Below are positions 25,659-34,271 of a stretch of DNA of 64,000 nt, in pieces. The stretch is from contig NZ_QKLW01000001.1 in the NCBI RefSeq assembly GCF_003208215.1, positions 700,234-764,233 of the forward strand, read 5' to 3'. The position numbers and the translations under genes were made by a program. The notes under the pieces are model-generated. The model ran no database searches, had not been told where the DNA came from, and saw only the letters and a list, made by a program, of their open reading frames with translations. Positions within the stretch are counted from its first letter, which is position 1. Each line of letters begins with the position of its first letter. This DNA comes from Marinomonas alcarazii (GTDB lineage Bacteria; Pseudomonadota; Gammaproteobacteria; Pseudomonadales; Marinomonadaceae).

Positions 25659-26545
25659 TACTTTTCTTCTTTTGATATATGGTAATCATATTCAGACCTA
25701 TGGATTTCAAGAATTTGTAATATTTCTTCTGGGCCATAATTTTCCAATTGAAGTTCTGTTATGTTTCCTTCCATGAAAATCATTTTTGCCGTCTTTTCAC
25801 TTTTTACGTTTGACAATTGCTTGTTATGTCCAGAGAGTCTGCCTCTTAGTCTCCAGTTACCACCACCTTTTCGGCACCAGCTGACTAAGTTTTTCAACCA
25901 GCCATCACTTTTTAGGTTCAACTTTGAGTCTTTGTTTTCAAAAATAGTTGTAATTTTATTAGCATTTGTAAGTTCGGATGTTTCATTTAAAGCTTCCTTC
26001 ATTTCTTTTTCTGTGTTGCCGAATAAGTTTGGTGGAATTAATTCAAAAGTAACAGATTCTACATAATCAAACTTGTCATATTCTTCCCAAAAATTAGAAT
26101 CAGACTCATTTAAAACTGGTTCAATATCTACTCTTAATCCCATTTCGGCCAACTCAATATTGTTTGATATCGATATGAACGCTTTACATGCAGAATTTGG
26201 GGTAGGAAATACATTAGTCTTTTTCTCAACTAAAATGACTTGCTGTTCTCTATCCCAGAACCAAATTAGTGGCGGGTAATCATCTACACTATATTCCTTA
26301 AATTCTATATCATGGCCATTAAAATTTTTAGCTTTTGCAACCATGCCTGACATTACGCCAATACTGCGATCTTCGACTATTACTTTTATTGAGTATAATT
26401 TTTCTTTTTGCTCATTTTCTGGAGGCCTTTCTTCTGCATGATGAATTGCATCTTCAAATGTATAAATATCTTTTGACATGTTTTGGTTGTCGAAAAGTTG
26501 TGGCTCCGAAGCAACTAAAGAAACTCGTAAGGCATAGAAATTCAT
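25658..26545 (-). CDS. Hypothetical soluble protein of accessory operon
   Basis: No family recognised. The protein (295 residues from ATG 26545) has no membrane segment. It starts NFYALRVSLVASEPQ, has a hydrophobic-aromatic middle (YPPLIWFWDREQQVILVEKKTNVFPT) and a basic segment KNLVSWCRKGGGNWRLRGRLSG that could touch nucleic acid. I choose 26545 over 26626 because AAGGAAG lies 5 bases upstream. It is the first gene of a coupled pair with the membrane protein. The AT-rich composition and position beside gene wreckage suggest an accessory, possibly defensive, cassette. Confidence 0.6.
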   Translation of the reverse strand: MNFYALRVSLVASEPQLFDNQNMSKDIYTFEDAIHHAEERPPENEQKEKLYSIKVIVEDRSIGVMSGMVAKAKNFNGHDIEFKEYSVDDYPPLIWFWDREQQVILVEKKTNVFPTPNSACKAFISISNNIELAEMGLRVDIEPVLNESDSNFWEEYDKFDYVESVTFELIPPNLFGNTEKEMKEALNETSELTNANKITTIFENKDSKLNLKSDGWLKNLVSWCRKGGGNWRLRGRLSGHNKQLSNVKSEKTAKMIFMEGNITELQLENYGPEEILQILEIHRSEYDYHISKEEK

Positions 26546-26654
26546 TTTGACTTCCTTGGTCTTTATTAAAATAATTTTGATGGAATAACTAATATTATAG
26601 ATGTTGCTAGTTAGATAATTAATCACAAATAATAAAGCGATTTCTTCTTTCGTA

Positions 26655-27302
26655 CTAGTATAAAGTGCTAATCAATATCCCCAATTCCAAACAGTCTCCT
26701 TCCATGGCTTTGGCGTCCTCTGGGTCATGTGTAACGAGCAGTGCGGGTATGTTGGCGTGGCGTATTTCGTTTAGTACAAAAGCGCGTACGTCGCGACGCA
26801 GGGCTGGGTCGAGTTTGCTGAAGGGTTCGTCGAGCAGTAAGTAGTCGGGTTGAGAAAGTAGGGTGCGGAGCAGGGCAACACGAGCTTGTTGTCCACCGGA
26901 GAGTTCTTTCGGTAGTGCGTTGGCTTTGTCGGGAATGCCGAGTTTTTCTAAAGCGTCTTGCGCCATGTCGATTCGTGCAGATTTTTTGATGTCGGCAGGG
27001 ATGGCAAAGAGTAGGTTTTCTATGATGCTCATGTGAGGGAACAACAAGGGCATTTGTTGTAATAAGCCGACTTTTCGTTCTTGGGTAGACTTTGTGTGCA
27101 AGGCTTGGTTGTTTAAAAAGGCTTCGCCAGTGGTGATTAAGTTAGGCGATAAAGAGCCGCTTAAAAAATGCAGAAGGCTGGATTTGCCAATACCGCTTGG
27201 CCCCATGATAGACAAGACTTGTCCGCTGGCGATCTCGAAGCTTAAATCTTTAATGAGTGCCTTGCCGTCCAATGACAAAGAAAACGCATTTACACTGAGC
27301 AC
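26655..27302 (-). CDS. ynjD: ABC transporter ATP-binding protein YnjD-like
   Basis: A 215-residue ATPase: Walker A GPSGIGKSS (about 34-42), signature LSGGQQARVALLR (about 133-145), Walker B LLLDEPFSKLD. It resembles E. coli YnjD and thiamine ThiQ. It drives import with the fused permease YnjC. The start overlaps the ynjC end by 13 bases, so translation is coupled. The solute of Ynj systems is not established; the similarity to thiamine and iron/sulfate-like importers is only familial. Short length is normal for this family. Confidence 0.85.
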   Translation of the reverse strand: MLSVNAFSLSLDGKALIKDLSFEIASGQVLSIMGPSGIGKSSLLHFLSGSLSPNLITTGEAFLNNQALHTKSTQERKVGLLQQMPLLFPHMSIIENLLFAIPADIKKSARIDMAQDALEKLGIPDKANALPKELSGGQQARVALLRTLLSQPDYLLLDEPFSKLDPALRRDVRAFVLNEIRHANIPALLVTHDPEDAKAMEGDCLELGILISTLY

Positions 27303-29032
27303 TTGTTATTCCTTCTATTTTTTTTGCTAAATAAAGCGTCTAACGCCAAGCGCCATTTGGTCCAACGTGGTGGAATGAATTGCGCGAGCCAAAACACCAT
27401 GATGGGAAAGAAAGCTTGTAGCATTGCCATGCTGCCAACTTGCTTTCTGTCGCCTGATGACGCTTGTGCAACGGCTTCTGTGGTTAATGTGCTGTAGCGG
27501 CCTTCACCAGCAATCAGTGTCGGTAAATACTGGGCGATACTGACGGAAAAACCAATCGCAAAGGCGGTGAATATAGCGGGTTTTAGCATGGCGATTTTCA
27601 CTAAGACATAATTGCGCCAAGGACGATGATTGAGTCGATTGGCTTGCAGCAAGTATTCTTCTTCGTAGGCCAAGTAGGGGCCTTTTAGTGTTAAGTAAAC
27701 ATAGGGCAAAACGTACATCAAATGCAGAGCAATAATGGCGCACAAGTCGCCATTTAGGTTCAGATAAATCAGCAGCACGTGCAAACCAAACAGAAAGCCA
27801 ATCTGTGGCAAAAGAATGGGCACGTAAATCAACCAATCGAACACATGCGGTTTGCTTAAGCTTGAACCTTTACTGCTGTGGCGCTTTGTTTCTAACATGA
27901 TAAGGCTTATGACGCACGCCATGAGCGTGGCAATCAAAGCAATGGTCAGGGTGTTTACGGTAAGGTCCATTAGTAGCGGTGTCGCTCGTTCGATGTTGTC
28001 CCACGTCCATTGACTTGGCAGAGCATCGGGAAAGCGCCAGCGTCGAGTAAGCGACCAAATCGGCAGCAAAGCCAGAGCCACAAAAGCATTCAGTAAGCAT
28101 AGCAAGCCCAAAGCAACCCCAACTCGAAGTAAGTTGTCCGTTAGGCCAGAGCGTTTACCATTACTTCGTTCAGCTCGGCTTAGTTTGCTGAACGACAAAT
28201 GCGCCAGTTCCCAACCAGCCAAAACAACCACAATGACAAGCATGAGTGCTATCGCGCCAGCGCTGGCCATTAAACGCATGGATAAATCGGGATCATTGAA
28301 CCAGCGTAGCAAGGTCACTGCCAACGTAGACGGTGTGTTGGGGCCAATTACCAAAGCCAAATCGACCACGGTCAAACTAAAGGCAATCACAATGAAAATG
28401 GGCAAACGGATAATCGGATACAGCTGAGGAATTAACACCTTGCGCCACAAAGTAAAACGGCTGTAACCAAGGGCTTGGCCAACTTGTAAGCTTTCTCGTG
28501 CTTTGATGCTTTTCATGGTGGCGAGCATGACAAACAAGAGATAAGGCATTTCTTTTATCACAAGGGCGAGAATCAGTGAAACGCCATAGGGATCTTGTAC
28601 GGTAATCCAATTGGGCGGGCGATCAAATCCCGTTAGCCAAGGGCTAAATAATCGCACCAACCAACCGGACGGACTCAATAAGAACAACAAGCCAATGGCA
28701 ATCGCCGCATGAGGAATGGCGAGAATAGGCGAGAGCAGAGCTTCGACTTTACGGAAAAACGGACGTTGATAACCCCAAGCCAATAGCGACAGAGCGAACC
28801 AAAGGGCGAGTAACGGCGCGGCGATACCGGTAATTAGCGTGAGTTTTACACTGGCGTAAAACTCACCTTGGGAAAATAGACTACGCCAAGGCGCTAAAGA
28901 AAAATTGTACTCCCCAAGGGGGGGGAAATACGCAAACGCAGGAAGCAAAGTGCCGATCAAACCAATGAAAATCGGAAAGATCAGCAATAAGGTGATAATC
29001 CCAGTGATCCATTTAGCGTTTTTTGACGGCAT
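27290..29032 (-). CDS. ynjC: ABC transporter permease YnjC-like (fused two-domain)
   Basis: A 580-residue membrane protein with two permease halves of about 6 helices each, as in ThiP and YnjC. EAA-loop-like segments are seen at ARESLQVGQALGYSRFTLWRKVLIPQL (first half) and YLLQANRLNHRPWRNYVLVKIAMLKP (second half). It forms the channel of the importer with YnjD and the binding protein YnjB. It starts at ATG 29032, about 230 bases after ynjB; the gap carries a REP-like element. Solute unknown. Confidence 0.86.
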   Translation of the reverse strand: MPSKNAKWITGIITLLLIFPIFIGLIGTLLPAFAYFPPLGEYNFSLAPWRSLFSQGEFYASVKLTLITGIAAPLLALWFALSLLAWGYQRPFFRKVEALLSPILAIPHAAIAIGLLFLLSPSGWLVRLFSPWLTGFDRPPNWITVQDPYGVSLILALVIKEMPYLLFVMLATMKSIKARESLQVGQALGYSRFTLWRKVLIPQLYPIIRLPIFIVIAFSLTVVDLALVIGPNTPSTLAVTLLRWFNDPDLSMRLMASAGAIALMLVIVVVLAGWELAHLSFSKLSRAERSNGKRSGLTDNLLRVGVALGLLCLLNAFVALALLPIWSLTRRWRFPDALPSQWTWDNIERATPLLMDLTVNTLTIALIATLMACVISLIMLETKRHSSKGSSLSKPHVFDWLIYVPILLPQIGFLFGLHVLLIYLNLNGDLCAIIALHLMYVLPYVYLTLKGPYLAYEEEYLLQANRLNHRPWRNYVLVKIAMLKPAIFTAFAIGFSVSIAQYLPTLIAGEGRYSTLTTEAVAQASSGDRKQVGSMAMLQAFFPIMVFWLAQFIPPRWTKWRLALDALFSKKNRRNNKCSV

Positions 29033-29078
29033 CTTGCTTCTTAATATATTTTGGGGCTAATCCTAGCCACTAAAGTTT

Positions 29079-29187
29079 GTCATTCCCGCGAAGGCGGGAA
29101 CCCAATGTTTTCGTCTACACAAGGTTATGTTCAACGACCTTTTTTCAACGACCATAAGAGATTGATTCCCGCCTTCGCGGGAACGAC
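29079..29187. repeat. REP-like palindromic element, copy 2 (between ynjB and ynjC)
   Basis: It begins GTCATTCCCGCGAAGGCGGG (29079-29098) and ends with the inverted arm CCCGCCTTCGCGGGAACGAC (about 29168-29187). It shares the arms and the CGACCATAAG.GATTGATT inner motif with copy 1 at 23358. A degenerate third arm (ATTCCATCGCGGGAATGAC) is at 29230-29248. Confidence 0.85.
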
Positions 29188-29264
29188 GATTAATATGATC
29201 GTTTGAACGTCATTTTAGATGACGGATTCATTCCATCGCGGGAATGACACCGTATCTTTAAACC

Positions 29265-30479
29265 TTATTGCGCGTAACGCTTACGCCACTCTTTTTCCAA
29301 CGCTTCTACCCAGCTACTGTGTGGCTCTGGTAACGTTTGACCCAGCTCTTCAATGCTCAAGGTCGCGATACCACGTGGTAAGGCGTCAAATTTAGCTTGT
29401 TCTGACGCTGGTAGTTTTGCGTAAGACAATACGCTCAAATCGCCCCAAATAGTTGGCGTTTGTTTTTTAATTTGCGCTTCTGGTGACAACATAAAGTTTG
29501 CCACGACCTGAGCGCCTGCTTTTGCACCGCTGTTATATGGGATCGCTAAAAAGTGCGTATTACCAATGGTGCCGTTTGTGAAAACGTAAGAGCGTACCGT
29601 GTCTGGCAAGTTGCCTTTGTCGATCTGAACTGATGCCGCGGAAATATCGAAACTTAATGCTACATCGATTTCTTGGTCATCGAGCAAGCGCATCATTTCT
29701 TGTGAGCTTGATGGAAAGGTTTGACCATTACGCCATGCAACCTTATGAAGCTGATCAAGATATGCCCACAACGGTGCGGTGATCTTGTCGAAATCCACAC
29801 TGTCTGCTGGTTGAGATAGGGCTTTGCGGTAAGGGGTTAATTCATATAAGGCTTGTTTCAAAAAGGTTGAACCAAGGAATTGCGGTGGTTCTGGGTAGGT
29901 GATTCTTCCCGGATTGGCTTTGGCGTAGGTGAGTAAATCGACAATGGACTTGGGCGGGTTACTCAAGGTTGCTGTGTCATGCATAAAGATGACTTGCGCC
30001 ATCCCCCAAGGAGACTCCATCCCCTCGACCGGCGTGCCGAAGTCTTGGGTTAAACTTTGGCGTGCGTTTTCGTCTACATAATTGATGTAGTTTGGTAAAG
30101 ATTGGCTAAATGGACCAAATAACAGGTTGTTGTCTTTCATGGCGCGGAAATTTTCGCCATTGATCCAGATAAGGTCGATGGAACCATCGGTGTCTTTGCC
30201 AGCGGCTTTTTCCGCCAAGACGCGGTTTACGGCATCGGACGTGTCGGTCAGTTTTACCTGTTTTAACGTGACATCGTATTCTTCTTTTATACGATCCGCT
30301 GCCCATTGAATGTAATCGTTAATGTTGTCGGCACCACCCCAAGCATTGAAGTATACAGTTTGGCCTTTGGCTTGTTGGAGTGTGTCTTGCCAGCTTTGTG
30401 GTGTGGAATTGGCAACGGCTGAAAAACTTGATAAGGCGAGGGCGGCTGCGATGGATGCCGAGACAAACGATTTTTTCAT
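29265..30479 (-). CDS. ynjB: ABC transporter substrate-binding protein YnjB-like
   Basis: A 404-residue periplasmic binding protein with signal peptide MKKSFVSASIAAALALSSFSAVA (cleavage about residue 23). The mature start GQTVYFNAWGGADNINDYIQWAADRIKEEY is the hallmark of the YnjB group, and WINGENFRAMKDNNLLFGPF is the second conserved block. It delivers an unknown solute to YnjC/YnjD. GGAGAAAGGA precedes the ATG. It is the first gene of the operon. Confidence 0.88.
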   Translation of the reverse strand: MKKSFVSASIAAALALSSFSAVANSTPQSWQDTLQQAKGQTVYFNAWGGADNINDYIQWAADRIKEEYDVTLKQVKLTDTSDAVNRVLAEKAAGKDTDGSIDLIWINGENFRAMKDNNLLFGPFSQSLPNYINYVDENARQSLTQDFGTPVEGMESPWGMAQVIFMHDTATLSNPPKSIVDLLTYAKANPGRITYPEPPQFLGSTFLKQALYELTPYRKALSQPADSVDFDKITAPLWAYLDQLHKVAWRNGQTFPSSSQEMMRLLDDQEIDVALSFDISAASVQIDKGNLPDTVRSYVFTNGTIGNTHFLAIPYNSGAKAGAQVVANFMLSPEAQIKKQTPTIWGDLSVLSYAKLPASEQAKFDALPRGIATLSIEELGQTLPEPHSSWVEALEKEWRKRYAQ

Positions 30480-30521
30480 TCCTTTCTCCTGATGTTTTTG
30501 TTTTCAATTTACTCCCTCCCA

Positions 30522-30641
30522 GCCTCCCCCTTGCCTGGGGGAGGAGCTACGTACAATTTAGCCTCTTCCCTTATTTAGCTTGGGAGGAGTTAGTACATTT
30601 TGCCTCCTCTTATGTCTTTGAAGGAGAGGGGCTGGGTGGGG
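30522..30641. repeat. Three tandem degenerate hairpin units upstream of ynjB
   Basis: Three units of about 40 bases begin GCCTC at 30522, 30561 and 30602. Units one and two end GAGGAG(C/T)TA..GTACA-TTT, and each unit folds as CCTCC...GGAGG; the first is a strong stem CTCCCCC-TTGCCT-GGGGGAG. The block fills most of the 302-base divergent gap between ynjB and the deacylase gene. No further ORF is seen in the gap. Confidence 0.65.
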
Positions 30642-30781
30642 TTGTCGGTATTAGACGCACTTAATACGTAATTTCTTACACTTTTTATATTTAAGGAATT
30701 GTTTTTTATTAAGAATCGGATTTAGCGTACCATGTTGTTGGTTCAAATTGGATGAATGTTTTACAGCTTTTTCGAGGTGTT

Positions 30782-31924
30782 ATGTCTTACCAAATTTACT
30801 CTCATGTTCTGCCAAGCGCGACGCCTGGTACTCAGCGTGTTTTAAAAGCTCACCATTTTGGTGAAGCCGGTGCGCGCCCTAAAGTCTATTTTCAGGCGGG
30901 ATTGCATGCGGATGAATGGCCGGGTTTTTTGGTGCTTAACACCTTGCTGAGAAAACTGAAAAAAGCCGATGATGCGGGCTTGATTCAAGGGGAAATAGTC
31001 GTTGTGCCTGTTGCTAACCCGATTGGTTTGGCGCAGAACTTCCATGGTTATATTCCTGGTCGCTTTGCGTTTTCAGACGGTGGCGGCAATTTTAATCGTA
31101 ACTGGCCGCAGTTAGGCGCGAAAGTAGAAAAACGCATCAAAGGTGATGTGACCGGCGACATTGAAAGCAATATAGATCTGGTTCGCCAAGCGATCCATGA
31201 CGAATTAGCCTTGCTACCGGAAACTACGGAACTGCAAGGCATGAAGAAAACCTTGTTGGCTTTGTCTATGGACGCAGACGAAGTGCTCGATCTGCATTGT
31301 TCTGGTGAAGCCAGTATGCACGCTTATGTGGCGCAAGAATTTGAAAGTCACTTTAAGCCGTTGCTGGCGTTATTGGGTGCCAAAGTGGGCTTGTCCGAGT
31401 TGGAAACAGGTGCTGCCTCGTTTGATGAAACAAATGTCAGCGTGTGGCGGGATTTAAAAGCCCATTATGCTCATTTGATTCCTTGGGGAAGTCGCTCTTT
31501 AACGGTAGAATTGCGCGGCGAAAATGACATATCCAATGAGTTTGCCGAGCAAGATGCACAAGCCTTGTTTGATTACTTGGTGCTGCGAGAGGTGATCGCA
31601 GGAAAGGCGCCAGTGATCGACGACAGCGACGTGGAATATTATCCGCTGGATGCCATGGATTTAGTCAAAGCACCGTGTGCTGGCATTGTTTGCTATCACA
31701 AAGCCATTGGTGAAGAAGTGGAGTCTGGCGAGGTGATTGGCGAAGTGGTGAACTTGATGGACGACGATGTAGACACGTCTCGTTATCCTCTGATAGCACG
31801 CACCAATGGCGTCTTTTTTGCGCGAGTACAACGACGTTTGGTGGTGTGCGGTGAATCTATTGCCAAGATCGCCGGAAGAGAACACCTTGCGTTTCGTGAA
31901 ATTGGCCACCTATTTGAAGACTAG
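30782..31924 (+). CDS. Succinylglutamate desuccinylase/aspartoacylase (AstE/AspA) family protein
   Basis: A 380-residue zinc hydrolase of the M14-like AstE/AspA family. The zinc ligands are His42 and Glu45 (LHADEWPG) and His172 (DLHCSG). The C-terminal 80 residues look like a small beta-barrel (VKAPCAGIVCYHKAIGEEVESGEVIGEV), common in this family. Such enzymes remove acyl groups from N-acyl amino acids. It is not in the doe operon, so a DoeB role is not supported by context. I start at 30782 (GAGGTGTT upstream), 10 codons after the first in-frame ATG. Confidence 0.82.
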   Translation: MSYQIYSHVLPSATPGTQRVLKAHHFGEAGARPKVYFQAGLHADEWPGFLVLNTLLRKLKKADDAGLIQGEIVVVPVANPIGLAQNFHGYIPGRFAFSDGGGNFNRNWPQLGAKVEKRIKGDVTGDIESNIDLVRQAIHDELALLPETTELQGMKKTLLALSMDADEVLDLHCSGEASMHAYVAQEFESHFKPLLALLGAKVGLSELETGAASFDETNVSVWRDLKAHYAHLIPWGSRSLTVELRGENDISNEFAEQDAQALFDYLVLREVIAGKAPVIDDSDVEYYPLDAMDLVKAPCAGIVCYHKAIGEEVESGEVIGEVVNLMDDDVDTSRYPLIARTNGVFFARVQRRLVVCGESIAKIAGREHLAFREIGHLFED

Positions 31925-31954
31925 CGTTTCGAAGATTAACAAGGCAATACTATT

Positions 31955-34261
31955 TTGACACAAGTTCAGCCCAATACTGAGGTGACTACCTCGTTAACCG
32001 ATGAGCAAACGCTTGTTGTAAATCATGATCTCGTCACCCCTGCGAAAGTCATCGCTGTGGCGGGGGCAGGGAAAACCACCACCTTAATTTCTCGTATTGA
32101 GCATTTGTTAGCGCAGGGTGTGGATCCTTCTCACATCGGCGTGTTTATGTTTAATAAAAGCGCACAGGAGGAATTCTCCGAGCGTTTGAGTAAGCGCCTT
32201 ATGGCAGCAGGGCATTTACGCTCTCCCAGCGTGATGACCTTTCATGCGTTTGGTATGAAGTTTTGTCGTCGCCTAGAACAGCAAGGTTGGTTGACGAGCG
32301 CCAAGTTAATTACTGACGATTTTAGTTTGGTAAAAATGTTGCGCGAGGCGTTACAACGTCTGGTTCGCAATGGCGAGAAAATTGCTATGCTAGACGAGAA
32401 AGACTGGCTTGAAGACGTGCTGTTGTTTGTCGATCAAGTGAAAGCGTCTGATCAACCTGCGCAGATTGTTTTTGAAGCCTTGGGTTGGTCGAGCGAACGC
32501 AAATTTTTCCCTGCGTTATACGATGAGTTAGAAAAGCTACGCAAACGCAACAACATCCGTTTTTTTGCGGATTTACTCAGTGATCCTTATGAATTAATCA
32601 GTCAGTTAGACGAAGCGGAACGCGTTAGAGTGCGTGGCTTGGTGCCAGATTTCCGTTACCTATTAATTGACGAGTTCCAAGATATTAATCCTTGCCAATA
32701 CGAGCTGCTAAAGCAGCTTTATCCTGCGCCTTGTCAGTGGATGATTGTCGGTGACGTGCAGCAATGCATTTATGAATGGCGCGGCGCCAGCCCAGAGATT
32801 ATGGCAAGCCAGTTTGACCAAGACTTTGCCAATGTGGCGACGTATCCATTAAGTACGAGCTTTCGTTTTGGCCATGCCGTCGGTTTAATGGCATCGAGTG
32901 TGATCAGTGAAAATGACCCTGACGCCTTGGTCATTGGCGCTGGCGAACGCACGCGAGTGTCTTTTGCTCGCGCTCCGAAAACGGGTAAGGCGTTGTTGGG
33001 AGAGCTGAAATCTTGGGTTGATGAAGGCCGCGCATTGAGCGATAGCGCGGTGCTGGTGCGCTTGTACAGCGACATGGTGCCTGTGCAATTAGCCCTGATG
33101 CACAAAGGCGTGCCGTATCAATTGCACGGTGATTCGCCGTTATTGGAAAACCGCCAGATTCGTATGTTGATGGCGTATCTCGCCGTTATTGCTGGTGGTT
33201 TGGAAAGCCCAAGTACCTTTTTTCATCCTGATGACATTGAATATTTGCTTACGACGCCCAGCTTGGGAGGTTCGTTAGCGCAACGCAAAACCTTGATCCA
33301 GCAAGCGAAACAGTCGCCACATTTATTGCCGCAAATTATCGAGTCTGTGGCTGATGCGACGGATGGTTGGCGAGCCAAGAAACTCTATGAGCGTGCCGAT
33401 TGGTTGCGCAGCTTAGGCATTTATCGCACCGATCCGGGGCAAGGCTTAGCGCATACCTTGGAGAAGTTGGGCATTTATCGCTACTTCGAAAGCACCAGCA
33501 GTAAAGATATTCAGACCCAAGAAAAGATAGCCACTTGCGATGCTTTCATGGCCTATGTGCGCGGTGTGGGCGGCGATGCTAAATCGATCCTAGAGCAACT
33601 TGCTACTTTGAATGAAAAGCAAACGGACGATGTGCATGGCGTGCATTTGATGACGATCCATAAATCGAAAGGCTTGGAGTTCGATCAGGTGTTACTGTCT
33701 GGCTTACAGGAAGGGCGTTTCCCGTATTATGACGAAGATTTAAGCGCCATAGACAAACAAGCCGCCAGTGATATGGCGTCGGAGCGACGCCTGTTTTATG
33801 TGGCTATTACGCGGGCGAAACAGAAATTAGTTTTGCTTGAGTGCCCAAGTGCCGACGAGCATAAGCGGATGAAGCAGGGCGATATTCCTCGTGTAGCATT
33901 GAAGAGCTTGTCCCTGTCGCGCTTTGTGTTCGAAGCGCAGCCTTATGCGGTGAGCCATATTTGCGATGCTTGGTACAGTGAAAACACTGGCACGCCAATT
34001 GATACAGAAAAAGGTTCTGTGTTTCAGCGCTATTTGAATGCGGTTGATCCTTCTCCCTCTTTAACTTTCCGTCATCGTGTAGAAGGTAAGGGGCTTTTGC
34101 AGCCTGGCGACAAAGTCCGCCATGATCAGTTCGGTCAAGGTGTTGTTGTCCGTCAGGAGCAAGACGCCAAGCAAATGATTTTCGTAGATTTTGGTGAAAT
34201 GGGTCTGAAACGCTTTAATCCCAAGCACACACAACTGATAAAATTGTCTTCCAGAGCTTAA
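31955..34261 (+). CDS. UvrD/Rep-like superfamily 1 DNA helicase
   Basis: A 768-residue SF1A helicase. Motifs in order: Walker A AVAGAGKTTTL (about 36-46), Ia FMFNKSAQEEFSERL, II LLIDEFQDINP, III VGDVQQCIYEWRGA, V VHLMTIHKSKGLEFDQVLLSG, VI LFYVAITRAKQKL. The C-terminal KVRHDQFGQGVVVRQEQ..FVDFGEMG is the Tudor-like tail of UvrD/PcrA, which binds RNA polymerase in the model proteins. The start is TTG 31955; the next ATG would remove Walker A. It is about 30 bases after the deacylase gene and 10 before a 2OG oxygenase gene, so the three may be co-transcribed. Confidence 0.9.
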   Translation: MTQVQPNTEVTTSLTDEQTLVVNHDLVTPAKVIAVAGAGKTTTLISRIEHLLAQGVDPSHIGVFMFNKSAQEEFSERLSKRLMAAGHLRSPSVMTFHAFGMKFCRRLEQQGWLTSAKLITDDFSLVKMLREALQRLVRNGEKIAMLDEKDWLEDVLLFVDQVKASDQPAQIVFEALGWSSERKFFPALYDELEKLRKRNNIRFFADLLSDPYELISQLDEAERVRVRGLVPDFRYLLIDEFQDINPCQYELLKQLYPAPCQWMIVGDVQQCIYEWRGASPEIMASQFDQDFANVATYPLSTSFRFGHAVGLMASSVISENDPDALVIGAGERTRVSFARAPKTGKALLGELKSWVDEGRALSDSAVLVRLYSDMVPVQLALMHKGVPYQLHGDSPLLENRQIRMLMAYLAVIAGGLESPSTFFHPDDIEYLLTTPSLGGSLAQRKTLIQQAKQSPHLLPQIIESVADATDGWRAKKLYERADWLRSLGIYRTDPGQGLAHTLEKLGIYRYFESTSSKDIQTQEKIATCDAFMAYVRGVGGDAKSILEQLATLNEKQTDDVHGVHLMTIHKSKGLEFDQVLLSGLQEGRFPYYDEDLSAIDKQAASDMASERRLFYVAITRAKQKLVLLECPSADEHKRMKQGDIPRVALKSLSLSRFVFEAQPYAVSHICDAWYSENTGTPIDTEKGSVFQRYLNAVDPSPSLTFRHRVEGKGLLQPGDKVRHDQFGQGVVVRQEQDAKQMIFVDFGEMGLKRFNPKHTQLIKLSSRA

Positions 34262-34271
34262 GGAATATGTA

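Noticed and set aside
25155-26545. Assigning the pair to Kiwa (KwaAB)
   Set aside because: A four-helix membrane protein plus a soluble protein of about 300 residues is similar in outline, but the gene order differs and no family motif could be recognised.
30480-30781. TPP riboswitch upstream of ynjB
   Set aside because: No CTGAGA or other thi-box core was found; the region is filled by repeated hairpins instead.
30782-31924. AstE/AspA-family gene as doeB
   Set aside because: It is 8 kb from the doe operon on the other strand and beside ynjB and a helicase. The M20 gene in the operon is the better candidate.
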